Below, in pieces: positions 25,079-40,253 of a DNA stretch of 64,000 bases. Position 1 is the stretch's first letter. Each line of letters begins with the position of its first letter. The position numbers and the translations under genes were made by a program. Origin of the DNA: Stenopsyche tienmushanensis (lineage: Eukaryota > Arthropoda > Insecta > Trichoptera > Stenopsychidae); NCBI GenBank assembly GCA_008973525.1, contig WACJ01000040.1, positions 558,001-622,000 on the forward strand. The letters are read 5' to 3'. The notes under the pieces were generated by a model, which was not told where the DNA came from, did not search any database, and was given only the letters and a program-made list of their open reading frames with translations.

Positions 25079-26458
25079 TGATTGAAAAAAATAGCATGAA
25101 GTGCACAATCTGAAACTTCAACGCAATTAAATTAATTAATGAAAATATGAATTGAAATGTTGCATGTTGACAAAGCTACAGCGGCTTATATAAATAACAC
25201 TTAGTCTGGCGGATCCTGTTGATCTGTGTCACATATGTGATTATGATTCATAAGATGGAAAATAAATAAACTTTTTTTTGGTCACCATAAAAATGTTACC
25301 GGTGAAAGTTTCGGTCATACTTCCGGCTGCGATATCATTGCCATAAAATTATGATTATATACGAAAAGCGAATCGAATTTGTCCACGGACAATTCATATC
25401 GCATTACGACATCGGATCGTAAAATGAAAATTGATAATGAACGATCTCGTATGCATGTTTCATTGGGGTTGAAATTTGCAATTCTAAATATGTCTTAATT
25501 CGGTACCGATGGCTACCATTATCGACAGACTTCCGAAGAGAATAGCATCCATCCAACGCCATAGAAAGTCTGTTAAGTGTGCGAATAAAATTGGCTCGTG
25601 TATGATTACCGTCTCGTATTTTGAGACACCTCGACGTACGACATCTAATTGCCGTAGATATGTTAAATGCCGCTAATTATTATGCAGAGTACGGTGTTTG
25701 ATTTCAAAAGTGTCATTATTAATAGGTCGTATCGCAGATCTCGAGACCTCACAGAGGCTAAACAGACAAGGAGCACTCTTAACACCGAGACCGCCACGCA
25801 ATCCTCACCCGGCAACACGTTAGATTTAATGCACGTAGTCAAGATAAAGAGTAGATTTATTCATTTTTTTCATGTTATTTTTTATGTGCGTGCATAGAAT
25901 CTGCATAGTGAAACATAAAATTAACACACGCAATATCTTCATTTGCGTGAACTCGCACCGGCCCGGCTTTTATGATGTGAAGAAATGCATTTCTGACCAT
26001 ATTTAAATTCATGAGATGGACTCGGGAATAAGTAAGCTAATAACGCCCTTTGTCCTCGCCAGATACGGATCGAATTCCACGAAAACAGGAAATTTGGAGT
26101 AAAAATGGGCGCCGCGAACGCGAAGCGATTTCCTTTGTGAGCCAGTACGAAAATATCGTGCGAAACCGTAAACGAACACGAACTAATCCGATGGATGAAA
26201 CGCATCGCTTGTATGAAAATATCATGTATATTGACGAAATAATCCTATTAATAACGAATCAATTCCTTAAGCATCTTTTAATTTCATCTTTAAATTGTTT
26301 AAAACATGATCTATTCGTTAAACAATATAAACTCTCAAAGCAAAAAAGCAACCTTTTGAATGCATTTGAGAAGCTTTTTACAGATTTACATCATGCAAAT
26401 TCTATAACAAAAATAATTCCATCAACAGAATGTAATTTATATAAATACAAAAGAGAAT

Positions 26459-27040
26459 ATAGGGCATTTCAACAAGAACGCTCAAAATTTGTTATGTTAT
26501 AACGACCATATTGTTAAAGTAAAATCTACCAAATTTATTGTGAATTATTTAATATTATATGGCAAATCTTCATGGAAGATTATATATACAATGTGTACAA
26601 ATTATCAAATTCTATTTTAAAAATCAGTGCTCCTTTCGAGAAACATTTCGCCAAAAAAATCATCTTCAAGGATAAGGCCCATTTATGGATGATTTCAAAT
26701 TATCAGATTTGGGACGACATAAATCTACACGTGTTACAGTACCAAATGCATCCCGAAAAAAATACAATTTGGTGCGGATTTTGATCCGTACTTCTTCCTA
26801 AATGAAACTGGCATTGCCATAATCGTTAACGGCGAGTGCTACACAAATCGATGATAAGCAATTTATTGTGGCCTAAACTGGATGTTAAAGATACCGACGA
26901 CATACCACGATGGACATTCAACACGAGTAATTTGATAGCATGATTAATCTCTCAAATCATTTAAAAAATGAGTCGATAACTCACACACAACTTGTTTTAT
27001 TTACGTTTAAGAAATTAGCGCCCCTATTTAAATACCCTAT
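26459..27040 (+). mobile_element. Tc1/mariner-type remnant, family 1 (582 bp)
   Basis: Ends atagggcatttcaa and tttaaataccctat form imperfect inverted termini. An open stretch at 26572-26784 still reads FAKKIIFKDKAHLWM, YQIWDDINL and MHPEKNTIWCGF, aligning with the DEAHFW...PEKVTVWCGF core of this transposase family. After it come VNGECYT-like and DTDDIPRWTF-like pieces in other frames. The 3' end (tcacacacaacttgttttattta) matches the copy at 9.25-9.93 kb. Truncated and frameshifted. Confidence 0.82.
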
Positions 27041-30000
27041 ATTAAGTCCAGAAAATCGGGCTTAATTTGGATCGAGTCGATCGATCTGAAATTTAAAGCT
27101 ATGATGATTTTGTTCTCATAATCATGATTTAAATCACTATACTAATGCTTAAGCAATGCATTCAGAATAAATTAATTGAAATATTTATGTCGATCAATTA
27201 TTTTCCTATTAAGATAAATCTTGTTGAGCTTCCTACAACTGATGTTTTTGTACGTGTAAGATCATCTATTATTCTTTAAATTATTCAATGATCACATTTT
27301 TTCCTACAAATGCAACAATTTATCAATCAATCTTGAAATATAGTATCATTCTATGTGCTTTGGTTGACTGAATAATGGTCAAATTGATCATTTTAATAAG
27401 AAAGCCACGAAATATTTCTATAAATTTATTGATTCAATTTTGTTTAATGATCTATAATAATAGTCTTGGGGTGGAAAAATTTAATTTTATCATCTCTAGT
27501 CCTGGATCCACTTATCGCATTATTTTTTAATTCGTTAATCTATCAGCTAATCCCAATATAAGGATCACACGGTGATAAATAGATTAATATGAATTGGCTT
27601 ATCACTAAAAGAGTATAAATCAAGTAATCATCTTATGTTTCAATGATGACCAATACAATAGATATTAACTAAAACAGTTGTTAAATTAATTATAACTGGA
27701 GTTAAATGATTTTCTTATGTTCAGTTATAGTCTGCATCAAGATCTATGCTAATCTATTATGATAAAAATCAAATGTGTATAGGTTTTCCAATACCTTATT
27801 GCAATATTCAGGATTGTATTAAATTGATAATTAGGTTTTATGTTGGAGAAAATTATACAAGACTATTAAAGTTAGGGGTAGATTTAAAAACTGAAGGATA
27901 TCTATCTGATGGTGGATGCTGTATTTATTTTTTCGGTCATAAAGTGAGCATAATTGCGCTTATAATACAAATGTATATCGTACGTCGTTTAAATATGTTA
28001 TAAATTGATTTTAAAAATGTCAATGGTCATCGATGCCAATTTCAATAGTCATAATATGAATTAATGCAATGTCACTTAAACATTCCCAATCAATTAATAT
28101 TCAAAACCTAATCCGTAATTATCTGGTTTTCCCACGTTCTTAATGGGCGAACTGGTTGCCTCTATGCATGTTTGCATATCCTTACAGAGTATCTTCACTC
28201 CTGTTTACATTCTCACACATAAAATTCATAGCAAATGGCCAGATAATGAGATTCTTGACTTGTAAGAAACTATTTTTTTCCATCCGACAATATCAACCGT
28301 ATTCGCTGGAGGCACGTAATGTGATCGCTATCACCCGATCATAATTTGAATCAATTTATAGAAAAGCATCTAATTGATGCTGCATCGTGCACCGGCCGTG
28401 ACGCAGGACACGCATTTTTACAAGAACCGATTTGTATTATGTGTCAACTAATTAATACGTTTGATTTGATTAATTGTCAACGCGACAGAGGGTGACTCTG
28501 ATAATTCGCATAATCGCTAATAAATTGCGCCTCTCTGCAATACTCAAGCGAATCTCAGCGAGTCCCGACACTTTGTTGGCACACGCGAACAGGAGTACTC
28601 CTCCGCCGATCGCATTGCAAGACTTAACAATATAAAAAAACGTGTTATGCTAATAAATCCATACGAATAAATTATCCATTTGCTATGTAATATCTAGCGT
28701 AAATCTCGATTTGCATAGGACTCGAACTTCATATCGGAGCACAAATATGCATGCGATTAACCTGTCTGCAAAATATTTAAAATCTCTAATATTACACAGG
28801 CATCAACAATATCATCTTTTGAAGATTTAGATTTGATCGTCTGAAAGTATGATGTGATCTTATGCAGTTTTTTAAAAATGCGAAATATGAATCGCTTAAT
28901 TCGTATTGGATGCCAACCTGCACGTCGATTAAATCCAATTAAATGCAAATAATTCCGAATATAATGTCTTTTTGCTTATTTATTACGAAAAAAGTATTTG
29001 CGATTCCCATATATTAGAAAATCATTAACATAATCATATTAAATATATATTTTTTGCTTCTAAATCGACTCTCATTTTAATGCAATAAATATCGATTATA
29101 TTATAAAAATATTTGCTAAGCTGTCGATTCTATTTTTGCATGATAAATACGAACATCCATTAATTAAAATCAGCTCAAATTTTCGATTACTATTTTATTT
29201 TGTGCGATTCGAATGCGATGCAATAAATGTGGATCATTTGTAAAGTAAAACGATTAAAAATGTAAAGATTTGGCAATCAAATTATTCCAAAAATACAATA
29301 AAACACTGTATATTTCGCATGATACTATTGAATATATATTTTCGTCTATGAATAGGCAATTATATAAATACATAATAAAGTGCATCATTAGGGTTTATTC
29401 TATTTTTATTGCTCATCGTAGACAATAAATTAGCTGCCGAAGGAAGTCGGCCGATTGAGAAATAACTATAAACATGCGAATTCTTTAAATATTTAGATGA
29501 AATACATTTTAATTTATAATGCCCGACGAGCATTGCATTTAATTCAGGTCGTAAATCGAGTCTGCGTATATGCATGTAAAAATTGCATAGTTTTACATAC
29601 ATATTGCATTTAATATGTTCAACAGTAAAAACTATTAATCGCCTTGTAAATCAAAACTGGAATCGAGCAGAGATTCTCAATGCGCCGTCTCGATCGAATG
29701 GATTATATTTTTAATAACGCAAAAAGGATCTAGTTGGCGTCATTGCATGAAATTGTTATTAAATTGTACATCCGTCATTGCGATAAGGATTTTTATTCGC
29801 GTTGATACGGCGCCTGGGGAGTCATCCTTCTAAGGCCGCTCCTAGCTTGGAATTCTTCCATCCGACGCTTCTAAACATGTGTTATCTCGCATGATATCAA
29901 TGAAATTATTATTTTCGTATTTGTGCGAGTCGTTTGGATGTGTGCGAGCCTGTATCTAAAAAAATATCGGTCATTTCCCGTGTCAACATATTTCACATGT

Positions 30001-32499
30001 GCTCGAGCACAATCAAAACGTCATTAATGTTTAATGACATTTTTTGTTATTACATACTATTGTATGTGAAAAACCGTGTGAAATACACTATACAGAAAAT
30101 CGTATAATTTTTTTATTCGTGGACATCACAGTCCATCGGTTTGCGTGACATCTTTTCTTAATGGGACTTACGAAACTTCTTCGATATCCTTCGATGTGGA
30201 CACATAACAAGCACGTAATGTGCGAAACACTTAACGTACATAATAATATCGTTTATAATACATTAAAAAAAGTTTGAATATCACTGAAAAAATGGATACC
30301 GCGCCTGTATTGTGTTGAATGCATCATACACACGCCAATATGAATTAATCGAATATCGTCGGAAAACAGTAGCATTTTATAGTTTTAATCCATTTTCAAC
30401 CCTTGTGTGTTTATCGTATATTAATCATTTGGGTGATTTTATAATATTATAGTATTATAATCGATTTGATACGAAGACAACCCTTGCATTTAGCAACGGC
30501 GTGCTTATAATCTATCCCGCAAATTATTGCTGTTATTACCATATATTTTTAAAGTAGTAATAATTTAGCTATGAGTATTGCTAAATCTAAAAATATATTT
30601 ATAAAAAATACAGTCAGTAGAAGAGTGCACGTACCTAATAACGACGGAATGTATTCCGTGCCGAAGAGTCGTTCTTTTAATATGAACCGAATCAGCCATT
30701 TTGTAATACATTTCGAAAAGCATTTCACTAGCGATAAACAGCTAGCAGCAACACGTATAATTGATATAATTAATTTTATTTTAACAAGAAGTGTTTAGTG
30801 GTAATTGAATAATTATAAATATTAGCGAATCAAGTGAATTTGTTTATCGGCTTATTTTTCGCATGTCGATCCCATATAATGACATTTTGTGGATGTACGA
30901 TCATTCTAATCTTTTAATGTTTAATACATATGTCTATTTCTCGTATAAATACCATAAAAATGAGTGATTAAACAACGTTATTTCGTACAACCTTCTGGGC
31001 CCGGTGACAAAACACATTGCTTAAATTACCGCCTCGGAATGGTTTCGTACACAAAAAGCAGAATATACTCATGTCTATTATAGAAATATTTTTTCATATA
31101 TATTATAACCCAACCTGTGTAACGTTTGTGCGAAGGATGTAATTATGTCCGAGGTTACAATGGAAAAAAAATGTCATCAAAGTTGCACAATCATTTTTGT
31201 CAAAAACGTTGCCCATTGTCAGAGCAGTGGGAATATTTCATTTTTCGTTTGTAAAATCTAAGTCATTATTGTATTGGCACAGAGTACACACACAAAACGT
31301 ACATAAATATATATGGGATTTTTCCGAAAGTCGAGCCAATTGTCTTTTTTTACGCTCGCTATTATTCCCATTTTGTCAACAGGATAGACGAGCGATTTGA
31401 CGCCGAAATTGCATGCGGCCATTTGTTCGGAGACGCTTCGGATAATATTGACCTTAGCACTATTTCATCGCATGTATTAATATCGGACGGTGCATACCCA
31501 AAATTGAATACATAAAAAGGCGCCATAGATCGCAAAACCAATTTTGCATCGACCGCATAATGCGAAGTGCTCACAAAACCGAAGCAAATTCACAAACGTA
31601 CATTTTTTACGCTTGCAAAAAATTCATATTAATACATTTAGAACACTTATTCTGATTCGATACAACCACAAAATCCTGTCTGTTATTCCATGTTATACGT
31701 TCAAAGGATTTTTTTGCAATTCAATCACACAACCCATTGTTTTGCACATTATATATTAGATCCAGGCTTATAAAAATATCAAATTTTGCATATTTAAACA
31801 ACATTATTTATGACTGTTAACCACTAAATTTGTATATATTAATTATTGTTAAGTAGAGAATGCATAAATACGTCTCTACATTTGCAAAATAAACATCCCT
31901 TTTATCATTTTTACTACTTTAATTTATTATTAGATTAAAATGTATGTAAATATGTAAAAAATTCTACCAAGTACAATGGCATTATGAGTAAAATCATGAT
32001 TTAATAGTTAATATAATAAACAAATTTAGAGATAATAGCGCTTTAAAATAACTATAAAACTAGGCAATTATTTAAGCAAAACCTATCTCTGCCTGGATAA
32101 TTGAGTTGCAACTTTAGAGATAAAATAAACACCAAAATAATTTCAGGGTATTCTAAATCAAACATACATAAATGTATATTATATTATATAAATAGGGTAA
32201 AAATGTATATTAACTCTTAGCGAACGACCTAGTTTTTCTATACTATCTTCAGCAGATCGACGGTATTTTATCTTATATAATATAGATCGATTTTATTTGA
32301 TCAAAATTTTAAAATTGCAATTTTTAAGCAGGCTACTTTAGTCTGTCGCCTAGGAAAGACATATGTTGATATTTTTTATAAATAGTATACTATTCGAAGA
32401 TTGCTTGGAGTTAAAAAATATCCCTTTTCACAGGTCTAGCGATAATGGGAGAGGTGTGTCCGTCAGGACAACATTTGCGGAATTGCATGCCGATGCAGT

Positions 32500-32930
32500 T
32501 CCGTATGGAAAAAAAACTCAAACGAAGCCACGAGAAATATGTTTGCTATTTATGATGACATATTGGATGTCAGGAAATGTCATTGTTAGTGGAAAAATAA
32601 TAAATTTAGAAACATCGACTTGGAAGGCGAATTCAGATGTTATAGTCAATGGATGGATGAAGTTCCTATAAATTCGAATTGAAGAAAATCCAACAATAAC
32701 TATCGAAAAATTACTTTAAAAGACCACGGCATCCTGATTCAGCAGTCAAAGACGCCTAAAAAAATAGATATAGTCCACAGACACGTTCTGTTCAACCGCA
32801 ACAAAACGGAAAATTTCAACATATACAAATCATTGCAAGAAAATGAGTGTTAATAACTGGAGATGAAAAATGGGTGGTTAAATCCTGGATACCCCGAAAA
32901 AAATTAAATCATCGAACGGGATAGAATCAA
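32500..32930 (+). mobile_element. Mariner remnant, family 5
   Basis: Plus strand, across frames, reads FAIYDDILDVRKCHC-stop-WKNNKFRNIDLEGEF (the helix-turn-helix linker IYGDD...CQRWF...GDFDLEDEPR), then IRIEENPTITIEKLL, and VITGDEKWVVKSW at 32852-32890, with the first catalytic Asp in GDEKW. The 102-aa ORF at 32363-32671 is the same DNA in a wrong frame. The C-terminal half is not visible. Distinct from the DETWIH-type family 3. Confidence 0.75.
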
Positions 32931-35589
32931 CTCATTTCAAGTTTTACCGAAAGTTTCATTGATGAAATCCAACATTAACATTGGATTTATCTAATATATT
33001 GATCTGATATAAAATGTTCCGGAGCTGTGGAAACTGAATTCCAAAATTATAATGCATCTGAATAAAATGGAATTCTAATATTTTCACTGTCGCAAATATA
33101 GAACGAGCTTCGATCTTTAATATAGCATTGAAGCTGATATATTAATAGGTATACGAACTTAAATTGATATCCAATTTATATTGCGAATGATACGAACGAA
33201 TGAACTTTATATAGACAAAAAATGCTATATTTTATGCAAATTTAAGTATTCGTAAGTATATTAAGTATTTAAATTTAAATTTTAAATTATGTTTATATCC
33301 CATAGAATTATCATTGTGATAGCGCTAAAAAATATCGTACATGATCACTTTATTATTTTTTTCGCTTACAAATTTGATAATTTTATTAGTTTTGCATTGA
33401 TGGCCTTTGAGTCCCGATAAAGATCTCGTTTCTTTTAGCTCGAATCTTTTTTTAATGGAAGCAAAGAGGGGCACTTTCAAATGCAAACAAAATGGTGGAT
33501 TTTAGTACGCTTTATTAGAACAATCGACGCTAATTGAATCACACGGATGAAAGCGACGTATTTGTTTATAAATTGGATTAATTTATACCGACATCAAAGT
33601 GGATGTTAACGAGTCAAAGTTATCATAATCGGATCGACTGGAAGTGCGTCAAAGTGTTTAAGTACTAATTAATACATGTGAATAAAATATTGCTCAATTT
33701 GCTTCGGAATTAATTCAACGAATTCAAGCCATCGGACATTTTCATGAATATATGCGCTTTTGTATCAAAATTAACGCGTTACTTTAGCGAGTAGCTTATC
33801 TATATATTGATTATTAATATATCGATTTTAAGCCCTTGAATTTATAAAGTCGTGAAAGAATGCACCCATCCTTTTTTTCTGTTCACATCATAAATGATAA
33901 TGAAATCAATTATTTAATTAATGCTAATACCGAAGGGTGATCAATGATCCTTGACAGACCCTCGAAGCATATGTCGATCGTTAAATGCTCATGCATGATA
34001 ATATGTATTGTGAAAGCTTCAATTTAATACATAATAAATCCAAATGATTTTGAATTTAAAAAATACGATCAATCTTGACGCTGTATTGAGATCGATTATC
34101 GCACACAAATGCGAAAAACATACATATTTTTCATCATAAACTAAGTTTGTTTAACTAATGCACGTTATTATTTTAATACAATACTAATGACGTTATGGCG
34201 TTCCATAAATGCACATATTTACAATACACTAGGATGTAAATCGTACAATGTTGCTAATAAAATATGTAAATAAAAATGAATTATCTCAATCGTTCTAAAC
34301 GGCGATTCAGAGCAAATTTCTAGTTTATTGACTATTTTATGCACTTCCACGCGATATATTTGCGTCGTTCACTGGCGCTTTATCGTTTTTGATAAGAAAA
34401 TAGCAAACTTTTAGTATTAACGAATCGCCGGCGATGGTTTATAAAAGCCGACGTTTCGTTGAACGAAATCAAATCTTATAAATAAAACATGGGGGCAATT
34501 TTCCGCACAGTTTAAGCATGATGGCGAGATAATCGACAATTATTAAAGTCCAATTAATTGTATTATTGTTTTTATCGATCGCACAAATGAACATTGCGAT
34601 CCCGAATCCGATTGAATCGGCGTTGAATTTTACGATGAGCGTCTTAGGATCTCAATCGATACGAATTCAATCACAATCGGGAAAGAAATTGCATTAAACG
34701 CACTCGACTACATTGATTCAACCCTAAGCTTTAATGTTTTATTTTAAACTATTATTCAATCTAATGTATGGGTTTTTTAACATTTCACCATGGGTTTCCA
34801 ACAAGAATATTGCGTACACGTATTACGATTTACGCTATCAAAAAATCACATTTTTATAAATCAATAATTAATTTGCACAGTTTAATGATGTAATTTTATA
34901 ATAACGTTTTGCACAATAAAAAAATATTGATTGACTTTTATCATTAACATAATTATTTATCAATATGATGCGATGTATATGTTATATTTTGCACGTTAAA
35001 AGGGCATCTTTGATATGGATTTTGCAATAAAATCAACGACACATATTGGAATAATGAAAAAATCTATCCTGATTTCAAATATATTTAATTAACAGTGCCA
35101 ATTTTTAAATGTATTTTTTTTGTCAAACTGATTTGAAATAAACTGAATAATTTTCACTAAAATACGCACAATTTGATTTAAATATTGTTAAAATGAGATT
35201 TCTTCCATACAAACATTTTTTTTGCACATGTTCAATCATTTGTAAAAAGTTATTATTCTGTGTTTTTGGATCGAATATACTACCTTCTTGTATTGTATAT
35301 TTTTTTGGGGTTTAAATTTGATAGGTTTATCTCTATATTATCGAAATTTCGAGGTTAAACGCATCTAGACTGTGCTAAAATCGTTCTCTGTCAATATACG
35401 ATTATGAATGTCGTTATAAATATTGAATAAAATAGAAGCGTCACCTGTTAGTGTCGATACCGGGATGTGTATTGTTTGTTATTCGTATATACGTGTATGT
35501 TTTTATCATTTAGCACACATAAACACAATCACTTTCGGCACTTTTTTAAGTTGCTAGTTTGTTCTCTCGTTTTGAAATCACTCGTCGGG

Positions 35590-36130
35590 TTATTTAGCAC
35601 GTTTGTGTAGTCACTGTGAGTTTTAAGAGCGCGTAAGAGATGGCGAGGAGGCCGCTGCGTCGCGATGTCGATATCGGTATCGTCGTCGGTGCATCGCCGT
35701 TACGGCGCAGAGCGAACGCAAACGCAACGCAGCGCAGCGCAGACCGACACGACCTGCCCGCCGACCACTTAACCACTTAATGATCGGGTTGCGCGGCCAC
35801 ACCGCCGCGCACAAATGACGCCATTCCGCTCCCGAGCCGATTGGCTCCCGCCGGCGCGGACGCGCCTTCCTTCCCTCCGATTGGTCGCTCGCTCTCCATT
35901 CTTTTTTGCCATTTTCCGAGCGACGCGTCATCATTGGCGGGGTCGTTCACGTCGCGCGCCGAACTCCGCCCTCGTTCACCCCTCGTATGCGACGACGGTT
36001 TCGACTGCCACTGTGTGTCGCGGCGGCCGCAACAAGACCGACTTCGACATCACCCTGCAAACCTATTGTGAACATTCAAGTGACATTTATATGACAACAA
36101 CAACAACACACAACAGTGCCAACAAATAAT
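35590..36130 (-). promoter_or_regulatory. CpG-rich island with three CCAAT boxes; candidate distal promoter
   Basis: By far the most CpG-rich stretch outside Dll exon 1. On the minus strand it carries three CCAAT boxes in good NF-Y context (plus ATTGG at 35840-35844, 35880-35884 and 35933-35937). Downstream of them, minus strand 35.45-35.62 kb resembles an insect 5'UTR, with an initiator-like CTCACAGTGA (A at 35615), an A-rich leader with short upstream ORFs, and an AACAG|gtgacg possible donor at 35445/35444. It could be a distal Dll promoter about 16 kb upstream of exon 1. The plus side (36.05-36.13 kb) is also leader-like, so a bidirectional promoter or another transcript is possible. Nothing proves transcription. 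Confidence 0.4.
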
Positions 36131-39100
36131 AAACAATCTAATCCTATCTATAAATAATCACAAAAACGCTAATAATTTAACTCTAATAATAACCTCCAAT
36201 CGATTGACGCATCATTAATTCAACCATATAAAACTGTACTGCGACAAAAAAACGTGTCTAAGCAATAAAAAAACATGCAAAAATATACTCATAGCCTAAA
36301 GCAAAAAATAAGTTATATCTACCCCAAAAAAAAACGACTTCATTGAATTTCTATCAATCGTGCTAAAATTATTTTATTAATATTCAATCCCTTTAAACAA
36401 TAAAAGTGCTTTGATTAATATCAATCATTTATTGCAGTGATTATACATCCCTCTGTTTGAAATAATTTTATTCATAACCAAATTCCCCAAACTACTCCTC
36501 AAAATAAATCAAAATATCAAAATCAATTAACATATATTTTGTGTTGTTTAAATAACTGATTGCATCTATAAGACTTATACGCAATATGGCTAATATAATC
36601 AAAAAATTTAAAAAATCGCGACATTTCTATCCGCCGGCATCCTATGATATTTGTGTGGCAATATTACACATCAATCTAATTTTAAACCCTTCATTTAATT
36701 AATTCATTATGCAATATTGCATAGTATAGCATCGCTGTATATTCAATAAATAAATCCTTATTATTTGCGTATTATATATGAATATAGCAATAGGTAATCC
36801 CGCGATTGAGCGATCAAATTGATAATTTTGGGTTAAAATCTATAATACAAGGGTTGTGGCTGGTGATCACATTTTTTTAAAAATACATACATACACTATG
36901 AAAAATCATGTCAAACCAAAAAATACACGCGCATTTCAGTGAGGCGCCCAATATATTAAATCTTCACAAAATGCGCACCATAAATATTACATCTACGGAA
37001 TACTACAAGCGGATATTTTTTATCAGAATTTAACCCCCTTAAAATATACGAGTTTAATGTTACTTTTTTCAGTGAATTTCGACCAATTTCCATGTCTAAT
37101 TCTAGCATCCACCTTAAAAGGGTGTGCACCTGGCGTTCCCTTTGAACAGCGCGATTCTTGCGTCGATTAAACGAACAAAAATCCGAGGGACATTCAAAGC
37201 GACGATCAAATAATATACATTTGGATGGAGACACGATTTGAGACATCGAGTGGGTAAAATATGAATTGCGTGAAATGTGATTGTGCAAAATTATTTATCA
37301 GCATCATAAATATAGCATTATTACATCCATTGGTGTTTTATTTAAAACCGACACAATACAAATGCATTTTGATAAATCAACAACTTAATATAAATATATT
37401 TTATTCATTATATGCCAATAATTATGTTCTTTACATATCATGCATATATTTTAATGCATAATGTAAATCGGCAAAAAGATCTATTGTAGCTTTGAATTTT
37501 GATGCAATTGACCATGTCACATATTTTGCACAGCGTATTGGAATGCACATTATAAAGAAACATGCGTAAAAGGATGAACGATCCGAGATTGGAAGATCCT
37601 TCGTTTTGAAATATTATTTTTATTTTTCAATCAAGGCGTTATATAATTATAAGCCTCCTGCTGTGTGCGCTGTTATGTACCTTTTTCAGTAGCGCTATAA
37701 AAGAGTGAATGTATTCGCTTGTCCTTTTTTTAATAATGCACATTCACAAAAATCCACGGGGTTTCTAAGGGCCAAATTGCTATGCATTTTAGATACAGAT
37801 CAATTGAAGTCTGCATCATTTATATAAAAATGACTTTATTGCACCCAATTATCGTGTTACGTTGTTCTCAGATTCAAACTGTATCAATTCTACACGATAT
37901 CTCGCTTGAGCATCGCGGAAATATATTTCTGTACTCGGCGGCACCTCGGAAGGGTTATTTAATGATGGCGTCAACGTAATTAGTTCCCAAAAATGCGATA
38001 TGAATTCGATAAAGACGTCGGTTGCCACTGCGTAATTACGCACAATAATAATATAATATTGAAACAATGCCACCTTTAATTCGACGCATTTTATTAATGC
38101 CAATGTTTGTTAAACTAATGGTCGGATGACCCTTTTTCATAGCAAACATCTCAATTGAGCATAATTAGATGAAATTAAGCGCCGAATACACACGACTTGT
38201 ACGCGTTAATTGGTCACAGTTAGTCAACAGGTGAATATCATTGTTAATTGAACAGGTGAACTAATATGAAATGAGATGATTTTATAGCACTTTTGATGAT
38301 GGAATTGATTACCGAATTTTTACGAAATCTCTCCAAGCTTAGAAAAACTTATTTTTAGCCTATTGCTTAATTTTATATTGCTTTGGTTCAATGAGTTAAA
38401 CGATTTTTTAAATAACATCCATTCAATATATTCTAAAATAAACACACAATGTTTACAAATTATTTCACAATTCACAATTTGCAAGATTCATTGATATTTT
38501 GATTGATATCAAATATTTTAAAGATATTTTTCAGTTGTCGTTAAATCCCTTTCATCGATATTATGATGCAGTTTTCTTAAGTATTTATAATTGCTTATGC
38601 AGATGTGATTCTCGAGTAATATGGTTTGAGTTTTGAATAACGTATATGAAGAGTGTTTTAAGCAATAAAAATGTTTGTATGTCAAGGAGTGATAATACCT
38701 AAATCTCACACATCGAAAGATATAATTATTCGAAAGGATTTATTAAGAAAAATATGAACACAAATTAAAGATGTACTATATTTTGAAGAAAATCAATACT
38801 GTAAAAAGTTGATTACAAATTAATATTTTTTTTTTGAAAAGATTTTCTTAGAATCCAGATATTGAGATCTCTTCATAAAAATCAGATCACATTTTCAAAA
38901 AAATCTTATTACATGCTATGTTGATAATTGTCATAGACATTAGATCTTCAACAAGTAACCGTCAGTCAATAGATGGAGGGTTATTTTTTTAACCCCTCCT
39001 TAAATACAATTGAACAATACATACACACACCCTTATTCGTTTAAAGTGGATATCTTGTAATTGAAACCAAAATTAATTCATTTCGCCGAAGCACAACCGC

Positions 39101-40253
39101 GCATTGCTTCAATGCAAAATCTCCCATCCTCTTCGGCTGACATTTAAATCGCATCTTCAAGAACCGCCAGAGATATCGAAGGCCGATTATGAACGCCATT
39201 TAAAGTCACCGATAGGTGTCGGGAAAAAAATAAATACATGCAGCATTGTTCGCGTAAAAAATCGGACATCGAACATACGAATGAAAAGCTGCCGCATCAA
39301 ACCCCCGTCCAAGAGAGGTTTCCGCTACGTACGTACCTGCGCTCTTCGGACTTCAAGAGTTAAAAAAAGACACGTACAAAATGCTAGGTGTAAAAATATC
39401 AAATGAAAAAATCGTTCGAAAATCGCAAGTCACGCATTTTGATAATTAAATTCAATTTATGAATGAATCGACAGAATTCGAGCCTCCTCCTCAGAACAGT
39501 AGCCACGTTTTATTAGTGAAGAATAGCGCTTCTAGATCCACACACATAAGTACACTCTATTATGCGCTCGTGTATTATAAATATGTTCCATGGCAACATC
39601 ATCCACGGATCAAAAGATTCTTTTTTTACGACATTTTAAAGCCACATTGTGCAAGGAAATATGCGTCATCTATGGAGAGTTCTAATTATGAAACATTCGC
39701 CATATTGACAACCAAGCCATTACAATCAGATAGATCTAATATTTCGCATTAAATAGAAGACAATCCCATCCTGAACTAATTTATAAACTTTGGATTATAC
39801 AGCAATCGTTTAAAATTGGGCGTTTTTGCAAGAGATGCTTGATTAATACAAACATATCATTGTTTTATTGAATGCTTTCCAATTCATAAGATATTAATTA
39901 TATCGCATACATATCCTTTTTATTGCATTTTTAAATGAAAAAATACAAAACGCAACAATGTCATTTGGTTTCCTCGTTTTCTTGATTTAATATGTAATAC
40001 AAATATTAAAGAATATTACTATTGATTGAGTGATAAACAGTTTATTTTCTTGCTTATAGTAATTACCACTACCGTATTATGTTTCATTAGTTCAAGCCTG
40101 CAGGGAAACTATGTCCCAAATCTAAGATCATGAACAGGTAAATTAATCATCAGATTTATTAAATTTCGTTAGTAATTTGTGATTAGGATCGATCGAAATC
40201 GAATATCCGATATTAGAATATATTTGCCCTTTTATTCATTGGTATTAAATTAA

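Larger units (their letters stand above)
19692..35589. other. Region upstream of Dll exon 1, no supported gene
   Basis: If the island at 35.6 kb is the Dll promoter, this is a 16 kb first intron; otherwise it is 5' intergenic DNA. It contains the inverted-terminal element at 22.8 kb, mariner derivatives at 24.9, 26.5 and 32.5 kb, and a 150-codon open frame at 26050-26502 that resembles no known protein. The sections 19.9-21.2, 23.0-24.8, 27.1-32.3 and 33.0-35.4 kb are AT-rich with no recognisable gene or repeat. 33.3-34.9 kb is dense in TAAT-type homeodomain core motifs, though in DNA this AT-rich that has little weight. Confidence 0.7.

Noticed and set aside
26050..26502. 150-aa plus ORF
   Set aside because: No recognisable domain; its 3' end runs into the left terminus of a transposon, and the AT-rich second half is Lys/Leu/Asn-biased as in chance frames.
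35594..35934. Arg-rich minus and plus ORFs (60-104 aa)
   Set aside because: Low-complexity translations of a CpG-rich island, overlapping on both strands; no conserved protein.
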